NCBI RefSeq assembly: GCF_024362365.1
Contig: NZ_CP101464.1
Coordinates: 2,232,001 to 2,296,000 of the forward strand
Reading direction: 5' to 3'
From: Janibacter sp. CX7
GTDB lineage: Bacteria; Actinomycetota; Actinomycetes; Actinomycetales; Dermatophilaceae
DNA: 64,000 bases
Positions 52,688-62,520 of this stretch are shown here, piece after piece (the first letter of the stretch is position 1; each line of letters starts with the position of its first letter). The notes beneath the pieces were generated by a model that saw only the letters and a program-made list of their open reading frames with translations, did not search any database and was not told where the DNA came from. Made by a program: the position numbers and the translations under genes.

Positions 52688-54112
52688 TCAGGCGAGCGGC
52701 GGCGACTCGACGTAGTCCTCGCTGGGGTTGAGGTCGAGGCCGAGCAGGGCATTTTCGACGACCTCGGTCAGCGCCGGGTGGATCCAGTACTGGCCGCGGA
52801 CCATCTCGGCGATCGGCTGGTCGAAGGCCATCATCTGGATGAGCGGCTGGACGAGGGTGGACGCCTGGGGCCCGAGGAGGTGACCGCCGACGAGGCGACC
52901 GGTGGCGCGGTCGGCGATGACCTTGCAGATGCTCGTCGTGTCCTCCATCGCCCAGCCGTAGGCGGTGTCGCCGTACTGCTGCACTTTGACGCGGACGTCG
53001 AGCCCCTGCTCGCGGGCCTCCTCCTCGGTGAGGCCGACGGAGGCGATCTGCGGGTGGGTGAAGACCGCGGCCGGCACCGCCGTGTGGGTGAAGGACTGCA
53101 GGTCGTCGGGGTGGGCGAGGTTGTGGGCGACGATGCGCGCCTCGTGGTTGGCGACGTGCTTGAGCTGGAAGGGGGAGCTGGCGTCCCCGAGGGACCACAC
53201 CCCGTCGGCGGTGGTGCGGCCGTGCTCGTCGACGACGACGCGGTCGTCGTCGTGCACCTGCACGCCGGCGAGGTCGAGGCCCATGTCCTGGGTGCTGGGT
53301 CGGCGGCCGGTCGCGACGAGCACGACGTCGGTCTCCACGGTCGACCCGTCGGTGAGGGTGGCCGTGATGCCGGTGTCGCCGCGGTGCAGGTCGGTGACCT
53401 GCGTGCCGAGCCGCACGTCCCACTGCTCGGTGGCGGCCGTGGTGAAGGCGGCCGAGATGTCGTCGTCGAGGTGGCGCAGGAGCCGGTCGCCGCGGGCGGT
53501 GACGACGACCTGCGTGCCGAAGGCCGAAAAGACGTGCGCCATCTCCATGGCGATGTAGCCACCGCCGACGACGAGCATCCGCTCCGGCTGCTCGTCGAGC
53601 CGCATGACGGTGTCGGAGGTGTGCAGCGTGATGCCCTCGCGCTGTGCCGCGGCCGCGAGGTCGTCGGGGATGACGGCGTGTGACCCGGTGGCGACGACGA
53701 CCTGCCCGGCCCGCACCCGCTCGGTGCCGCCGTCGAGCAGGTCGACCTCGAGCTCGCGCGGCCCGGTGAAGCGGGCCCGTCCACGCAGCAGGTGCACCCC
53801 CTCGCCGTCGCGCCGGTAGGCCTCGCCGGCGGCGGAGATCGGGTCGATCCGGCCGAAGACGCGGTCACGCACGTCGGTGAAGCGCACCCGCTCGAGCGTG
53901 GCGTCAACACCGAGCCGGCCCCCTTCGCGCACGGAGGTGGCCACCTCGGCGACGTGGACGTACATCTTCGTCGGGATGCACCCGACGTTGAGGCACGTGC
54001 CGCCGAAGACGGCACCCCCTTCGATCATCGCGAAGGTGCGGTCCGACAGGTCGTCGATGAGCAGGCTGTTGCCGGATCCGCTGCCGATGACAGCGATGTC
54101 GACGTCGATCAC
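52688..54112 (-). CDS. mtr: Mycothione reductase
   Basis: The 474-residue flavoprotein has the redox pair Cys40 and Cys45 (GGTCLNVGCIPTK), FAD and NADP/NAD Rossmann motifs (VIGSGSGN, VVGGGYIAMEMA) and the C-terminal active-site His/Glu segment HPALTEVVENALL. It reduces mycothione, the disulfide of the actinobacterial thiol mycothiol. GTG start overlaps the SIS gene stop (GTGA). Confidence 0.9.
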   Translation of the reverse strand: MIDVDIAVIGSGSGNSLLIDDLSDRTFAMIEGGAVFGGTCLNVGCIPTKMYVHVAEVATSVREGGRLGVDATLERVRFTDVRDRVFGRIDPISAAGEAYRRDGEGVHLLRGRARFTGPRELEVDLLDGGTERVRAGQVVVATGSHAVIPDDLAAAAQREGITLHTSDTVMRLDEQPERMLVVGGGYIAMEMAHVFSAFGTQVVVTARGDRLLRHLDDDISAAFTTAATEQWDVRLGTQVTDLHRGDTGITATLTDGSTVETDVVLVATGRRPSTQDMGLDLAGVQVHDDDRVVVDEHGRTTADGVWSLGDASSPFQLKHVANHEARIVAHNLAHPDDLQSFTHTAVPAAVFTHPQIASVGLTEEEAREQGLDVRVKVQQYGDTAYGWAMEDTTSICKVIADRATGRLVGGHLLGPQASTLVQPLIQMMAFDQPIAEMVRGQYWIHPALTEVVENALLGLDLNPSEDYVESPPLA

Positions 54113-55284
54113 TCTGAGGCCTTCCTGGGCAGGTGGAGGTCGGAGATGCCGGGGACGGTCGCGGGGTCGAGCCCGTGGCCGATGGCGAGGTAGGTCGCGG
54201 CGAAGTCGGTGAGCGCGACGAGCTCGGCGAGGCGCTCGAGGGGGTGCCCGGGCGAGGCCGTGTGCTCGAGGAGCCGCACGCCGGTGGCCTCGGCGTGGTC
54301 GGCGACCGACTGCGCGGTGTTGTGCCGCTCGAGCTCCGCCGGGTCGTCGCCGACCTCCGGCACGGGGTCGCGCAGCAGGAGCAGCCCGAGCTGAGGACCA
54401 GCCGGGCCGTCGAGGTAGGGGTCGGCGAAGACGTCGCGCTCGCCGTCGGCGGTCCGCGGCCCCCCGGCCAGGGGGCCGGAGAGGCAGGCGACGACCTGGG
54501 CGGCGGCATCGGGCAGCCTCCCCCACGTCGCGGGCGTGCGCGCCGTGCGGGCGAGCATCGCGCTCGTGCGGTGGGCGGCGACCCCGGTGACCGGGCCGTC
54601 GCCGAGCGCCACCGGCGCGACCTGCGACAGGTCGAGCGCGAGGGTCTTGGCGGGGTTGACGAAGTACTCGGCGTCGGGGCGGAACCGCTCCGCCTGCTCG
54701 TCGAGGCGGTCGGCGACGCCGGCCATCACCTCGGGACGCACGTCGGTGATGCGGGCGGCGCTCGTCGCCAGGACGGCTGCGGTCACCAGACCCCACATGG
54801 CGGTGCGCGAGTGACCACCGGGCACCTCGACCGGCAGGTGGACCCCGCGGGCGTGCGCCGCGGCGTCGGCGAGCGGGCTGTCGGGGGCGCCGATCGTCAC
54901 CAGGCGGGCGCCGCGGCGGCCGGCCTCGCGGGCCTGTCGCACCGGCCCCTCGGCACGCCCCGACAGGGAGACCGCGATGACGAGGTCGAGCGTGCCCACC
55001 CAGCCCGGCAGCGGGCCCGAGCCCTCGGCGGAGAGCAGCACCGGGCCGCCCCGGGAGACGAGCATGCGCAGGACCGCGCCGACGGCCTCCGCTCCCCCGA
55101 CGGCGGCGACGTGCACCGCCCGCGGCCGGTCACGGGTCAGGTCGGTCAGGTCGCTCTCGGCGACCGTCGTGACCGCGCGGCGCACCTGGGCGCCGGCACC
55201 GGCGAGCGCACGGAGCATGTCCGTGCTGTCGACGGCACGGCGCTGCCCCTCGTCGTCGAGCAGCGTCTCGTCGAAGGGGGACAT
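54109..55284 (-). CDS. SIS-domain sugar-phosphate isomerase-like protein
   Basis: The 391-residue protein has two SIS subdomains, with AVSLSGRAEGPVRQAREAG (about 110-128) and RTAMWGLVTAAVLATS. It matches the bifunctional PGI/PMI-like proteins adjacent to manB in Actinobacteria (Rv3256c in M. tuberculosis). The second catalytic half is weakly conserved, so activity is uncertain. Likely in mannose/fructose-phosphate supply for glycoconjugates. Confidence 0.78.
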   Translation of the reverse strand: MSPFDETLLDDEGQRRAVDSTDMLRALAGAGAQVRRAVTTVAESDLTDLTRDRPRAVHVAAVGGAEAVGAVLRMLVSRGGPVLLSAEGSGPLPGWVGTLDLVIAVSLSGRAEGPVRQAREAGRRGARLVTIGAPDSPLADAAAHARGVHLPVEVPGGHSRTAMWGLVTAAVLATSAARITDVRPEVMAGVADRLDEQAERFRPDAEYFVNPAKTLALDLSQVAPVALGDGPVTGVAAHRTSAMLARTARTPATWGRLPDAAAQVVACLSGPLAGGPRTADGERDVFADPYLDGPAGPQLGLLLLRDPVPEVGDDPAELERHNTAQSVADHAEATGVRLLEHTASPGHPLERLAELVALTDFAATYLAIGHGLDPATVPGISDLHLPRKASE

Positions 55285-55291
55285 CGTCGCC

Positions 55292-55483
55292 TCAGGCCCG
55301 CGGCCGGGCCTCGTCCACGAGGAGCACGGGGATGCCGTCCTCCACGCGGTAGGCGAGGCCGCAGGTGCCGCTCGTGCACACGAGCTCGGGGCCCGCGGAG
55401 CCGGTCTCGTCCCGCAGCTCGCTGCGGCAGGCGGGGCAGCGCAGGATCTCGCGGAGCCAGGGCTCGATCGTGGTGTCGCTCAT
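55292..55483 (-). CDS. Trm112-like small zinc protein
   Basis: The 63-residue protein has LRCPACRSELRDE and a second Cys pair (CTSGTC) with DGIPVLLVDEA, the Trm112/YcaR pattern. It precedes the SIS gene by 7 bp. Members activate methyltransferases or are of unknown role. Confidence 0.85.
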   Translation of the reverse strand: MSDTTIEPWLREILRCPACRSELRDETGSAGPELVCTSGTCGLAYRVEDGIPVLLVDEARPRA

Positions 55484-55484
55484 C

Positions 55485-56918
55485 TCAGGCCTCTCGGATC
55501 GTCGTCAGGACATCGTCGCGCACCCGCGCCATGGTCGCCTCGTCGGCGGCCTCGACGTTGAGCCGCAGCAGCGGCTCGGTGTTGCTCGGGCGCAGGTTGA
55601 ACCACCACATCGGCGTCGTGTCGTCGCCGGCATGCGTCAGGGTCAGGCCGTCGAGCTCGTCGACGTCGACCCCGTCGGTCGCCCAGCGCTGCCGGACGAC
55701 CTCGGTGACGGCCGGGGCGTCCGCGACGGTGGAGTTGATCTCGCCGGAGGCGACGTAGCGCTCGTAGGGCGCCATGACCTCGCTGAGCGGGGCGTCGGTC
55801 TCGCCGAGGGCGGCGAGCACGTGCATCGCCGCGAGCATCCCGGTGTCGGCGAACCAGAAGTCGCGGAAGTAGTAGTGCGCGGAGTGCTCGCCGCCAAAGA
55901 CGGCGTCGTGCTCGCTCATGACCGCCTTGACGTAGGAGTGACCGACGCGGGTGCGCACGGGCCGGGCACCCCCTTCGGCGATGATCTGCGGCACCGCGGC
56001 GGAGGTGATGGCGTTGTGCACGATCGCGACCTCGCCGGCGTCGCGCCCGGCGGCGACCTCGCGGTCGATCTCGCGGCGGGCGATCATCGCGGTGATCGCG
56101 CTCGGGCTGACCGGCTCGCCCCGCTCGTCGACGACGAAGCAGCGGTCGGCGTCACCGTCGAAGGCGATGCCGATGTCGGCGCCGTGGCTGCGCACCCGCT
56201 CCTGCAGGTCGACGAGGTTCTTGGGGTCGAGGGGGTTGGCCTCGTGGTTGGGGAAGGTGCCGTCGAGCTCGAAGTACATCGGGTCGATGGTGAGCGGCAG
56301 CTGCGGCAGGCCGCTGCCGGTGCCGAGCACGGCGGGGACGGTGAGCCCACCCATGCCGTTGCCCGCGTCGACCGTGACGCGAAGGGGGCGGCTGCCCGAC
56401 AGGTCGACGAGGCCGCGGAGGAAGGCCGCGTAGTCGACGAGGACGTCGCGCTGGGTGATCTTGCCGGGGCGCACCCCGTCGAAGGCGGACACTCCTCCGT
56501 CGAGGTGGCTCTGGGCCAGGTCGCGGATGTCGGCCAGGCCGCTGTCCTGCCCGACGGGGCGGGCGCCGGCGCGGCAGAACTTGATGCCGTTGTAGCGGGC
56601 GGGGTTGTGGCTGGCGGTGAACATCGCGCCGGGCAGGCCGAGCGCGCCGCTCGCGTAGTAGAGCCCGTCGGTGCTCGCGAGACCGATGAGGATCGCGTCG
56701 ACACCGCGGGCGGTGATGCCCCGGGCCAGGGCGTCGACGAGCTCGGGCGAGCTGGGTCGCATGTCGTGGCCGATGACGACCGCCGGCGCGCCCTCGGCGA
56801 GCGCGATGACCTCGGCGAAGGCGGCCCCCAGCGCGTGGGCGACGTCGATGTTGAGCTGGTCCGGGACGAGGCCGCGGACGTCGTAGGCCTTGACGAAGTC
56901 AGAGAGCGTGATGGTCAC
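55485..56918 (-). CDS. manB: Phosphomannomutase / phosphoglucomutase
   Basis: The 477-residue enzyme has the phospho-Ser loop TASHNPARYNGIKFC (about 101-115), the metal loop DGDADRC (about 235-241) and the sugar loop GEHSAHYYF (about 330). It interconverts mannose-6-P and mannose-1-P. It is first in the manB-Trm112-SIS-mtr series on the minus strand (1-bp gap to the Trm112 gene). Confidence 0.92.
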   Translation of the reverse strand: MTITLSDFVKAYDVRGLVPDQLNIDVAHALGAAFAEVIALAEGAPAVVIGHDMRPSSPELVDALARGITARGVDAILIGLASTDGLYYASGALGLPGAMFTASHNPARYNGIKFCRAGARPVGQDSGLADIRDLAQSHLDGGVSAFDGVRPGKITQRDVLVDYAAFLRGLVDLSGSRPLRVTVDAGNGMGGLTVPAVLGTGSGLPQLPLTIDPMYFELDGTFPNHEANPLDPKNLVDLQERVRSHGADIGIAFDGDADRCFVVDERGEPVSPSAITAMIARREIDREVAAGRDAGEVAIVHNAITSAAVPQIIAEGGARPVRTRVGHSYVKAVMSEHDAVFGGEHSAHYYFRDFWFADTGMLAAMHVLAALGETDAPLSEVMAPYERYVASGEINSTVADAPAVTEVVRQRWATDGVDVDELDGLTLTHAGDDTTPMWWFNLRPSNTEPLLRLNVEAADEATMARVRDDVLTTIREA

Positions 56919-56961
56919 CGCGCCAGCCTATGCCGCGCAGGGGCGGGCGGCGGATGCGGGA

Positions 56962-57345
56962 TCAGTCGCGGTCGCGGAGCACGCGCAGGTGGCCGCGGCG
57001 CCCCGTCTCGGTGATGCTCGTCGGCTCGGGGCGGGCGTTCGTCGCGACGTGGCGGGTGCGCTCTGAGTCGGTCGTCGGCTCGGGCCGGCGACGCACGACC
57101 TCGGCGAGCGCGACGAGGTCGTCGTGCGTCGCGGGCGCGGGCTGGTCGGCGGCCAGGCGCACGACGTCCCAGCCGCGCGGGGCGGTGAGTCGGGCGGCGT
57201 GGTCGTCGCACAGGTCGTAGGCGTGGGGCTCCGCGTAGGTCGCGAGCGGGCCGAGGACCACCGTGGAGTCGGAGTAGACGTAGGTCAGGGTCCGGGCCGC
57301 CGGTCGCGGGCACGCGGCACGGGAGCACTGGCGAGAGACGGACAC
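56962..57345 (-). CDS. DUF3499-family protein
   Basis: The 127-residue protein has CSRAACPRPAARTLTYVYSDSTVVLGPLA (quoted in part: RTLTYVYSDSTVVLGPLA) and YDLCDDHAARLTAPRGWDVVRL, features of DUF3499 (Rv3258c type), which has a Cys-based metal site. Function unknown. It sits between manB and the metallopeptidase-like gene, as in M. tuberculosis. Confidence 0.88.
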   Translation of the reverse strand: MSVSRQCSRAACPRPAARTLTYVYSDSTVVLGPLATYAEPHAYDLCDDHAARLTAPRGWDVVRLAADQPAPATHDDLVALAEVVRRRPEPTTDSERTRHVATNARPEPTSITETGRRGHLRVLRDRD

Positions 57346-57416
57346 CCGTGCAGGCTAGGCCACGATCGGCCCGATGCGCGACGCCACGCCGTCGCCCGAC
57401 ACCTACGATCGGGAGG

Positions 57417-57812
57417 GTGAGCCGTCATCGTGATCGTCGTGGCCGGGGCCTGCGCGGGCCCCTGGCCCACCCCGTCGTCCCGGCGATGGCGACCCGCGCC
57501 GAGGCCTTCGACGACCTCGTCATCGACACGGCGCAGCGCTTCCGTGGGGTGCTCGGTCGCCGGTGGGGCGATGTCGAGTTCGCCGTCGAGGACATCCCGC
57601 CGTCCGACCCGCAGGGCTGGGAGGAAGGTGTCCCGCTCGCCCGGCTGTGGCCCCAGCAGGGCCTGCTGCCGGCGCGCATCGTCGTCTACCGCCGCCCGGT
57701 CGAGACGATCTCCCGTGGCGCCGACCAGGCCGAGGTCGTCCACGAGGTGATGGTCGAGCAGGTGGCCCGGCTCCTCGGCGTCGACCCGGATGAGGTCGAC
57801 CCGCCCCGCTGA
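57417..57812 (+). CDS. Zincin-like metallopeptidase family protein without a full HExxH
   Basis: The 131-residue protein is the Rv3259-type zincin homologue. The motif that would be HExxHH reads HEVMVEQVARLLG: His-Glu remain but the second zinc His is Val-Glu. Proteolysis is thus doubtful. GTG 57417 overlaps a GGGAGG that is too near for a ribosome site; ATG 57486 is the alternative start. Confidence 0.72.
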   Translation: MSRHRDRRGRGLRGPLAHPVVPAMATRAEAFDDLVIDTAQRFRGVLGRRWGDVEFAVEDIPPSDPQGWEEGVPLARLWPQQGLLPARIVVYRRPVETISRGADQAEVVHEVMVEQVARLLGVDPDEVDPPR

Positions 57813-57825
57813 CCCCGCGGCGGCG

Positions 57826-57945
57826 GCTGGGTCGATGTACCCGAGTGGGCCCCAGCGCACCCCCATACATCGACCCAGCGCCAGGGGCCGCGAGTCGATG
57901 TATACGAGTGGGCCCCAGCGCACCCCCATACATCGACCCAGCGCC
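57826..57945. repeat. Tandemly duplicated hairpin terminator
   Basis: A 52-bp unit (57831-57882) is repeated at 57894-57945 with two differences (63-bp period). Each forms a hairpin: GCTGGGTCGATGTA (57826-57839) with its complement (57866-57879), and GTCGATGTAT (57894-57903) with its complement (57928-57937). Between convergent genes. Confidence 0.85.
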
Positions 57946-57965
57946 GAGAGCCGCGGGCGCGCGCG

Positions 57966-59438
57966 TCAGCGGGCGCGGACGACGGGGACGTCGCGGACGG
58001 CGACGCGCGAGGGCAGCAGCGGCACCGACGCGGCGCCGACGGTCTGGGCCCCGGGCGGGCTGAGGTAGAGCACGGCGGCGTGGACCCGGCCTTCGTCCGG
58101 CCGCACCCACACGGCGTCCGCGTCACCCAGGGGCAGCGCCTGGCTGTGCGCGTCGTCGAGCTCGAGCTCCTCGGTCGTCACCTCGCCGTCGCGGGAGACG
58201 AGGACGTCGACCTGCGCCGGCCCGTCCGCGGCGGTCACCTCGACGAAGCGCCGCGAGACGTCCTCGGGCACCCGGGGCAGGGCCGCCCCGCCGAGCGAGC
58301 CGAAGGCCGGTGTCGCCACCGACCAGGCCATGTCCCGGCGCTCCCCCGCACCGGTGGTCTCGGTCCACGCCGCGGCCACGACCGGCTCGTCGGACTCGAC
58401 GACCCACGAGCGCATGCCGTCGGCGAGCGGCAGCTCGACGTCGACGGCCTCGCCCGCCGGCACCGTGACGACCTTGGCGCTGCGTGCCGGGTCCTCGCTC
58501 AGCCGGCGGACCTGCACGACGGCCTCCCGGTCGCCGGGTGCGGCGATGACGATGCCGCGCCCGGAGCCGTTGGCATTGCCCGGTAGGACGAGTCGGCGCG
58601 CCGGCGCCGCCGTGGGGCCGACGACGTCGAGGCCCGCCGGCGTCAGGCCGTCGAGGTGGTGGTCGACGATCGCGGGCGAGACGAGCCCGCCCGTGCTCGT
58701 CACGTGCACGGCCTGGGGCGCGGCCGTCCCACCGATGCTGTCGAGGAGGACGACGTTGCGTCCGCCCGCGGGGACGACGACGGAGCGGCCGGGACCGTCG
58801 GAGCCGCCCCCCTTCGCGCCCACGACGTCGACCTGCACGGTGACGGCATTGCCGCCGGGGTTGGTCAGGACGAGCCGCTCCTGGCGCCCCTTGTCCCCGC
58901 CGCCGGCGACGAGCCAGGCGTCGGCGGTCGGCGCGGTGCACGGGAGCGCGGCGAGGCCCTGGACGTCGCCGTCGGTCGCGGTGAGGCTCTGCGTCGCGAC
59001 GAGCCCGGGCGCCCGCTCGCCGGTGCCACGGACACGAAGGGGGTCGGACCGCAGGTCGTCGTCGGAGACGTCGGTCGGGCCGCTCGTCGAGGAGTCGCGC
59101 GGGACGCCGCTGGCCGCCTTGGACAGCGGGTCGATGGTGATCCGGCCGGGGTCGTCGGCGGGCCGCACGACGCCCTCGAGCACGTCCGCAGGCGCGGCGT
59201 GGGCGTCGACGGACCCGCTGACGTCGACATCAGGGGTCTCGTCGTCACCGCCGGCGAAGGGGTCGCCCGGACAGTAGCTCGTCGTCAGGGTCGTCGCCGC
59301 GCTGGACGCGCCGCCGGACGGTGGGGTGGCGTCCGGCGCGGCGCCGAGTCGGTCGGCGCCGACGACGAGGCCGGCGGCGGCAGCCGCCACGACGACTCCT
59401 CGGGCCACGGGGGCGGCCCACGGTCGGGACTCGCTCAT
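57966..59438 (-). CDS. DUF5719-family envelope protein
   Basis: The 490-residue protein has an N-terminal membrane anchor (about 12-30) and a beta-rich extracellular part with repeated NPGGNAVTVQVDVVG-like strands. This fits DUF5719, encoded beside the large glycosyltransferase and whiB2 in many Actinobacteria. Its start overlaps the glycosyltransferase stop (ATGA). Probable role in envelope glycan work. Confidence 0.75.
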   Translation of the reverse strand: MSESRPWAAPVARGVVVAAAAAGLVVGADRLGAAPDATPPSGGASSAATTLTTSYCPGDPFAGGDDETPDVDVSGSVDAHAAPADVLEGVVRPADDPGRITIDPLSKAASGVPRDSSTSGPTDVSDDDLRSDPLRVRGTGERAPGLVATQSLTATDGDVQGLAALPCTAPTADAWLVAGGGDKGRQERLVLTNPGGNAVTVQVDVVGAKGGGSDGPGRSVVVPAGGRNVVLLDSIGGTAAPQAVHVTSTGGLVSPAIVDHHLDGLTPAGLDVVGPTAAPARRLVLPGNANGSGRGIVIAAPGDREAVVQVRRLSEDPARSAKVVTVPAGEAVDVELPLADGMRSWVVESDEPVVAAAWTETTGAGERRDMAWSVATPAFGSLGGAALPRVPEDVSRRFVEVTAADGPAQVDVLVSRDGEVTTEELELDDAHSQALPLGDADAVWVRPDEGRVHAAVLYLSPPGAQTVGAASVPLLPSRVAVRDVPVVRAR

Positions 59439-62400
59439 CGCTCGTCCTCCTCCTCGGGGTCGGGACGGCGCTCGGTCGGCAGGGCGAGGTAGAGGGCCAG
59501 GAGCAGGGCCAGGCCCTGGGCGGCCTTCCACCACGGGTGTCCGGCCCCGACCGCGACGCTCACCTCGTCGGTGCCCTCGGGCAGCTCGTAGGTCGGGACG
59601 GCGCTGTGGGTCTGCGCCCGCAGCAGTCGACCATCGGCGCGCACCTGGACCCGGTCGCTCCAGTCGAGCGACTCGGCGACGGTGAGAATGTCGGCCTTCG
59701 CGATCGCGACGTCGCCACCGGTGTCGCCGTGCGGACCCTCGACGGCCACGGCGTCGCTCGTGCGCGCGGTCGTCACGCGCACCCGCGAGGGCACCGACTC
59801 GTGGGTGACCTCGGAGCGCACGGCCCAGGTCGTCGTGCCGGCACTCGACCCGAGCCGGCTCAGGCCGGGCGAGGCGTCGACGAGGCGGCGCTGCGCCTGC
59901 GTCGGGTCCACGACGACGAGGTGCGAGACGGCGTGCTCGGCAAGGACGTCGCTCGCGGCACGCGTGCCCTCCCCCGCGCCCAGGAGCTGGGCCACCGCAG
60001 CAGCGACCTCCTCCTCCCCGGGGACCGGTTCGCCGACCACGGGCAGGTCGCGCACGAGGGCGCCGGGCTCGTCGCCGACGAGGCGGTAGACCACGCCCTC
60101 GTCGGTCGGCTCGACGACGAGTGCGCGCGACCCGAGCGACCCCTCGGCGGCGGCGACGGCCACGAGCGGCCGCGGCTCGCGCCACGTGGTCAGGTCGTCG
60201 CCGTAGGAGTGCTGGCCGACGACGACACCACTGCCGACGGCGGCGACGAGCAGCGCGAGGGCCGGCAGGGCCAGCCAGGCGCGAGCACCGCTGCCGCGCA
60301 GTCGGTCCGGGAGCGTGTCGGAGGCGATGAGCACCGCGACGAGGGCGGCGCCGACGAGGACGATCTGCCCGAGGCCGGCCCAGGCGGTGAGCGCTGCGCT
60401 CGGGTCGGGCGCCCCAGCCGGGCGATGGCCGAGGACGAGGTGGGGCGCGCCGAGGGCCCAGGCGAGGCCGAGCAGGCCGACGAGACCCGCGAGCCACGAC
60501 CCGGCACGACGGCCGGGCACGAGCAGGGCGAGCAGGCCGATCGCGAGGACGGCCGCGGTCCACCACGTGGTCGGGGCGCCACCGGGCAGCTGCCCGAGGG
60601 CCAGGTCGGTCGCGGAGGTGCTCAGCTGGACGTCGGTCATGCCCCACCCGGTGAGCAGCCGGCGCGGCTGCTCCTGCAGGGCGAGCAGCCACGGACCGGC
60701 GAGGGCGAGCGGCACGACGGCGAGCGTGATCCCGCGGGCCCGGCGACGCGAGTCACCGCCGACGAGCAGGACGAGACCGACGGCGACGAGCACCACTCCC
60801 ACGACCGGCACGACGGTCGCGAGCAGGGCGCCCCACAGGGCGGTGCGCACGGTGTCGCTGTAGGTGGTCGTGCGTCGGCCGGCCCGCACGAGACCGGCCG
60901 CGATCCGCGGCAGCAGCACGAGGGCGAGGAGCGCGCCGATCCGCCCTTCGCCCACGGCGAGTGCGGCAGGCGCGGTCGTCACCCAGGCGAGTGCGGCGGC
61001 CGCGCGCACCCAGCGGTGCGTCGACCAGGTGCGGCCCGCCGTCCAGGCGGTGGCCGCGGCGAGCGGCAGGGCGGTGACGACGAGGAGGGCCAGCACGACG
61101 CCGGCCGGCGAGTGGCTGGCCCCGAGACCGGGGATCCACGACACGAGGCGCGAGAGCAGCGAGAGCACGACGAGCGCGGGGCTCTGCTCCGTGCCGGAGC
61201 CCCAGCCCTGGCCGTGCCAGGCCATCCACCAGCTGTCCCACAGCTGGCCCGCCGTCGCGCGCCCGCCGAGGAGCTCGCCGCCGACGAGGCCGAAGTCGGT
61301 GCGGTGGCGCAGCTCGCCGGTGATGTGCCGTGCCGACCACATCGACAGGCCGCCGGCGAGGAGCACGAGCCACGGGAGGGGGTGGGTCAGCCAGCCGCCC
61401 TTGCGCTCGACCTCGAGCGAGCGGGCGTCGACGACGGGGTCGCGGCCGACACCGCTGCGGGCGTCGTCGACGATGCGTCGTCGGGCGTCGGCCGGGGTGA
61501 CGAAGAGGGCGTCGAGGTCGCTGCGAGAGACCTCGCGGGGCGCCCGCCCACGCAGCCGCGAGCGCAGCGTGCGCAGGTCGAGGGCGGCCGGCAGCGAGGC
61601 GAGCTCGTCGGCACCCATGCCGGGCCGCTTGAGCACGACGAGCCCGAGGCCGACGACGAGGCTCGACAGGGCGATCCACAGCGCGAGGAAGGGCGCGGTC
61701 GCCACGTGGGCGCGGGTGAGCGCGGCCCGTCGCGCCTGGCGGCGGTGCTCGGTCGTCGGGCGGCGCTCCGCGGCCGTGGGCCGCACCGCGACCTTGGCCT
61801 CGGGGACGATGACGACTCGTCGACCCGCGCGTTGCGAGCGCCAGCCGAGGTCGAGGTCGCCCCCGAGGTCGCCGAGCGCGGGGTCGTGGCCGTCGAGACG
61901 CTCGTAGGTCTCGCGGTCGAGCAGCAGCCCGTCGAGCGGGGCGGCGATCGCGTCGATGTCGGCGTCGTGCTGGCCCTGGTCGGTCGTGCCGGCGACCGGG
62001 TGCGGGACGATCCGCCCGGCGCGGGTCACCTGAAGGCCCATCCGCACGATCCGGCTCGGGTCGCGCTCGTCGACGAGCTTGGGAGCAGTCATGCCGACCC
62101 CGCGGCCGGTCGCCGCGACGAGGCGGCGCAGCGCCTCGGGGTGGGGGCGTGCCCGCGAGGTGAGGATCCAGACGAGGTCGCGTCCGACGTCGGCCTTCGG
62201 GAGCCGGTCGATCATCGCGGGGAGGATGCGCCGCAGACCGCGGCGGGGGCCCAGCGTCGTCGTCAGGACGTCGATGCCGGCCTCGTCGACCGGAGCGAGG
62301 AGGTCGCTCGTGTCACCGAGCCCGTCGATGGCGCCGTCGACGAGGAGGAGTCGGTCCGGCAGTCGGTCCTGGGCGAGGAGGGCGCTCAGGACCTGGCCGG

Positions 62401-62506
62401 TGGCTTCACGGGTGCGTGCGACGACGACCGCGGTGACGGTCGCCGGTGGGGCCGTCGTCCGCCGAGAGGGGGTGGCGGGGGTTGACGTGGGGCTGGGCTG
62501 CGTCAC
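59435..62506 (-). CDS. Large membrane family-2 glycosyltransferase
   Basis: The 1023-residue protein has an N-terminal GT-A domain (about 25-260: VTAVVVARTREATGQVLSALL, GGDLDLGWRSQRAG) and then about a dozen membrane helices and an extracellular C-terminal part. It matches the large glycosyltransferases upstream of whiB2-like genes. GTG 62506 is chosen; the frame before it is shadow of whiB2. Likely adds sugars outside the membrane. Confidence 0.8.
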   Translation of the reverse strand: MTQPSPTSTPATPSRRTTAPPATVTAVVVARTREATGQVLSALLAQDRLPDRLLLVDGAIDGLGDTSDLLAPVDEAGIDVLTTTLGPRRGLRRILPAMIDRLPKADVGRDLVWILTSRARPHPEALRRLVAATGRGVGMTAPKLVDERDPSRIVRMGLQVTRAGRIVPHPVAGTTDQGQHDADIDAIAAPLDGLLLDRETYERLDGHDPALGDLGGDLDLGWRSQRAGRRVVIVPEAKVAVRPTAAERRPTTEHRRQARRAALTRAHVATAPFLALWIALSSLVVGLGLVVLKRPGMGADELASLPAALDLRTLRSRLRGRAPREVSRSDLDALFVTPADARRRIVDDARSGVGRDPVVDARSLEVERKGGWLTHPLPWLVLLAGGLSMWSARHITGELRHRTDFGLVGGELLGGRATAGQLWDSWWMAWHGQGWGSGTEQSPALVVLSLLSRLVSWIPGLGASHSPAGVVLALLVVTALPLAAATAWTAGRTWSTHRWVRAAAALAWVTTAPAALAVGEGRIGALLALVLLPRIAAGLVRAGRRTTTYSDTVRTALWGALLATVVPVVGVVLVAVGLVLLVGGDSRRRARGITLAVVPLALAGPWLLALQEQPRRLLTGWGMTDVQLSTSATDLALGQLPGGAPTTWWTAAVLAIGLLALLVPGRRAGSWLAGLVGLLGLAWALGAPHLVLGHRPAGAPDPSAALTAWAGLGQIVLVGAALVAVLIASDTLPDRLRGSGARAWLALPALALLVAAVGSGVVVGQHSYGDDLTTWREPRPLVAVAAAEGSLGSRALVVEPTDEGVVYRLVGDEPGALVRDLPVVGEPVPGEEEVAAAVAQLLGAGEGTRAASDVLAEHAVSHLVVVDPTQAQRRLVDASPGLSRLGSSAGTTTWAVRSEVTHESVPSRVRVTTARTSDAVAVEGPHGDTGGDVAIAKADILTVAESLDWSDRVQVRADGRLLRAQTHSAVPTYELPEGTDEVSVAVGAGHPWWKAAQGLALLLALYLALPTERRPDPEEEDER

Positions 62507-62520
62507 GACCTCGCCGACGG

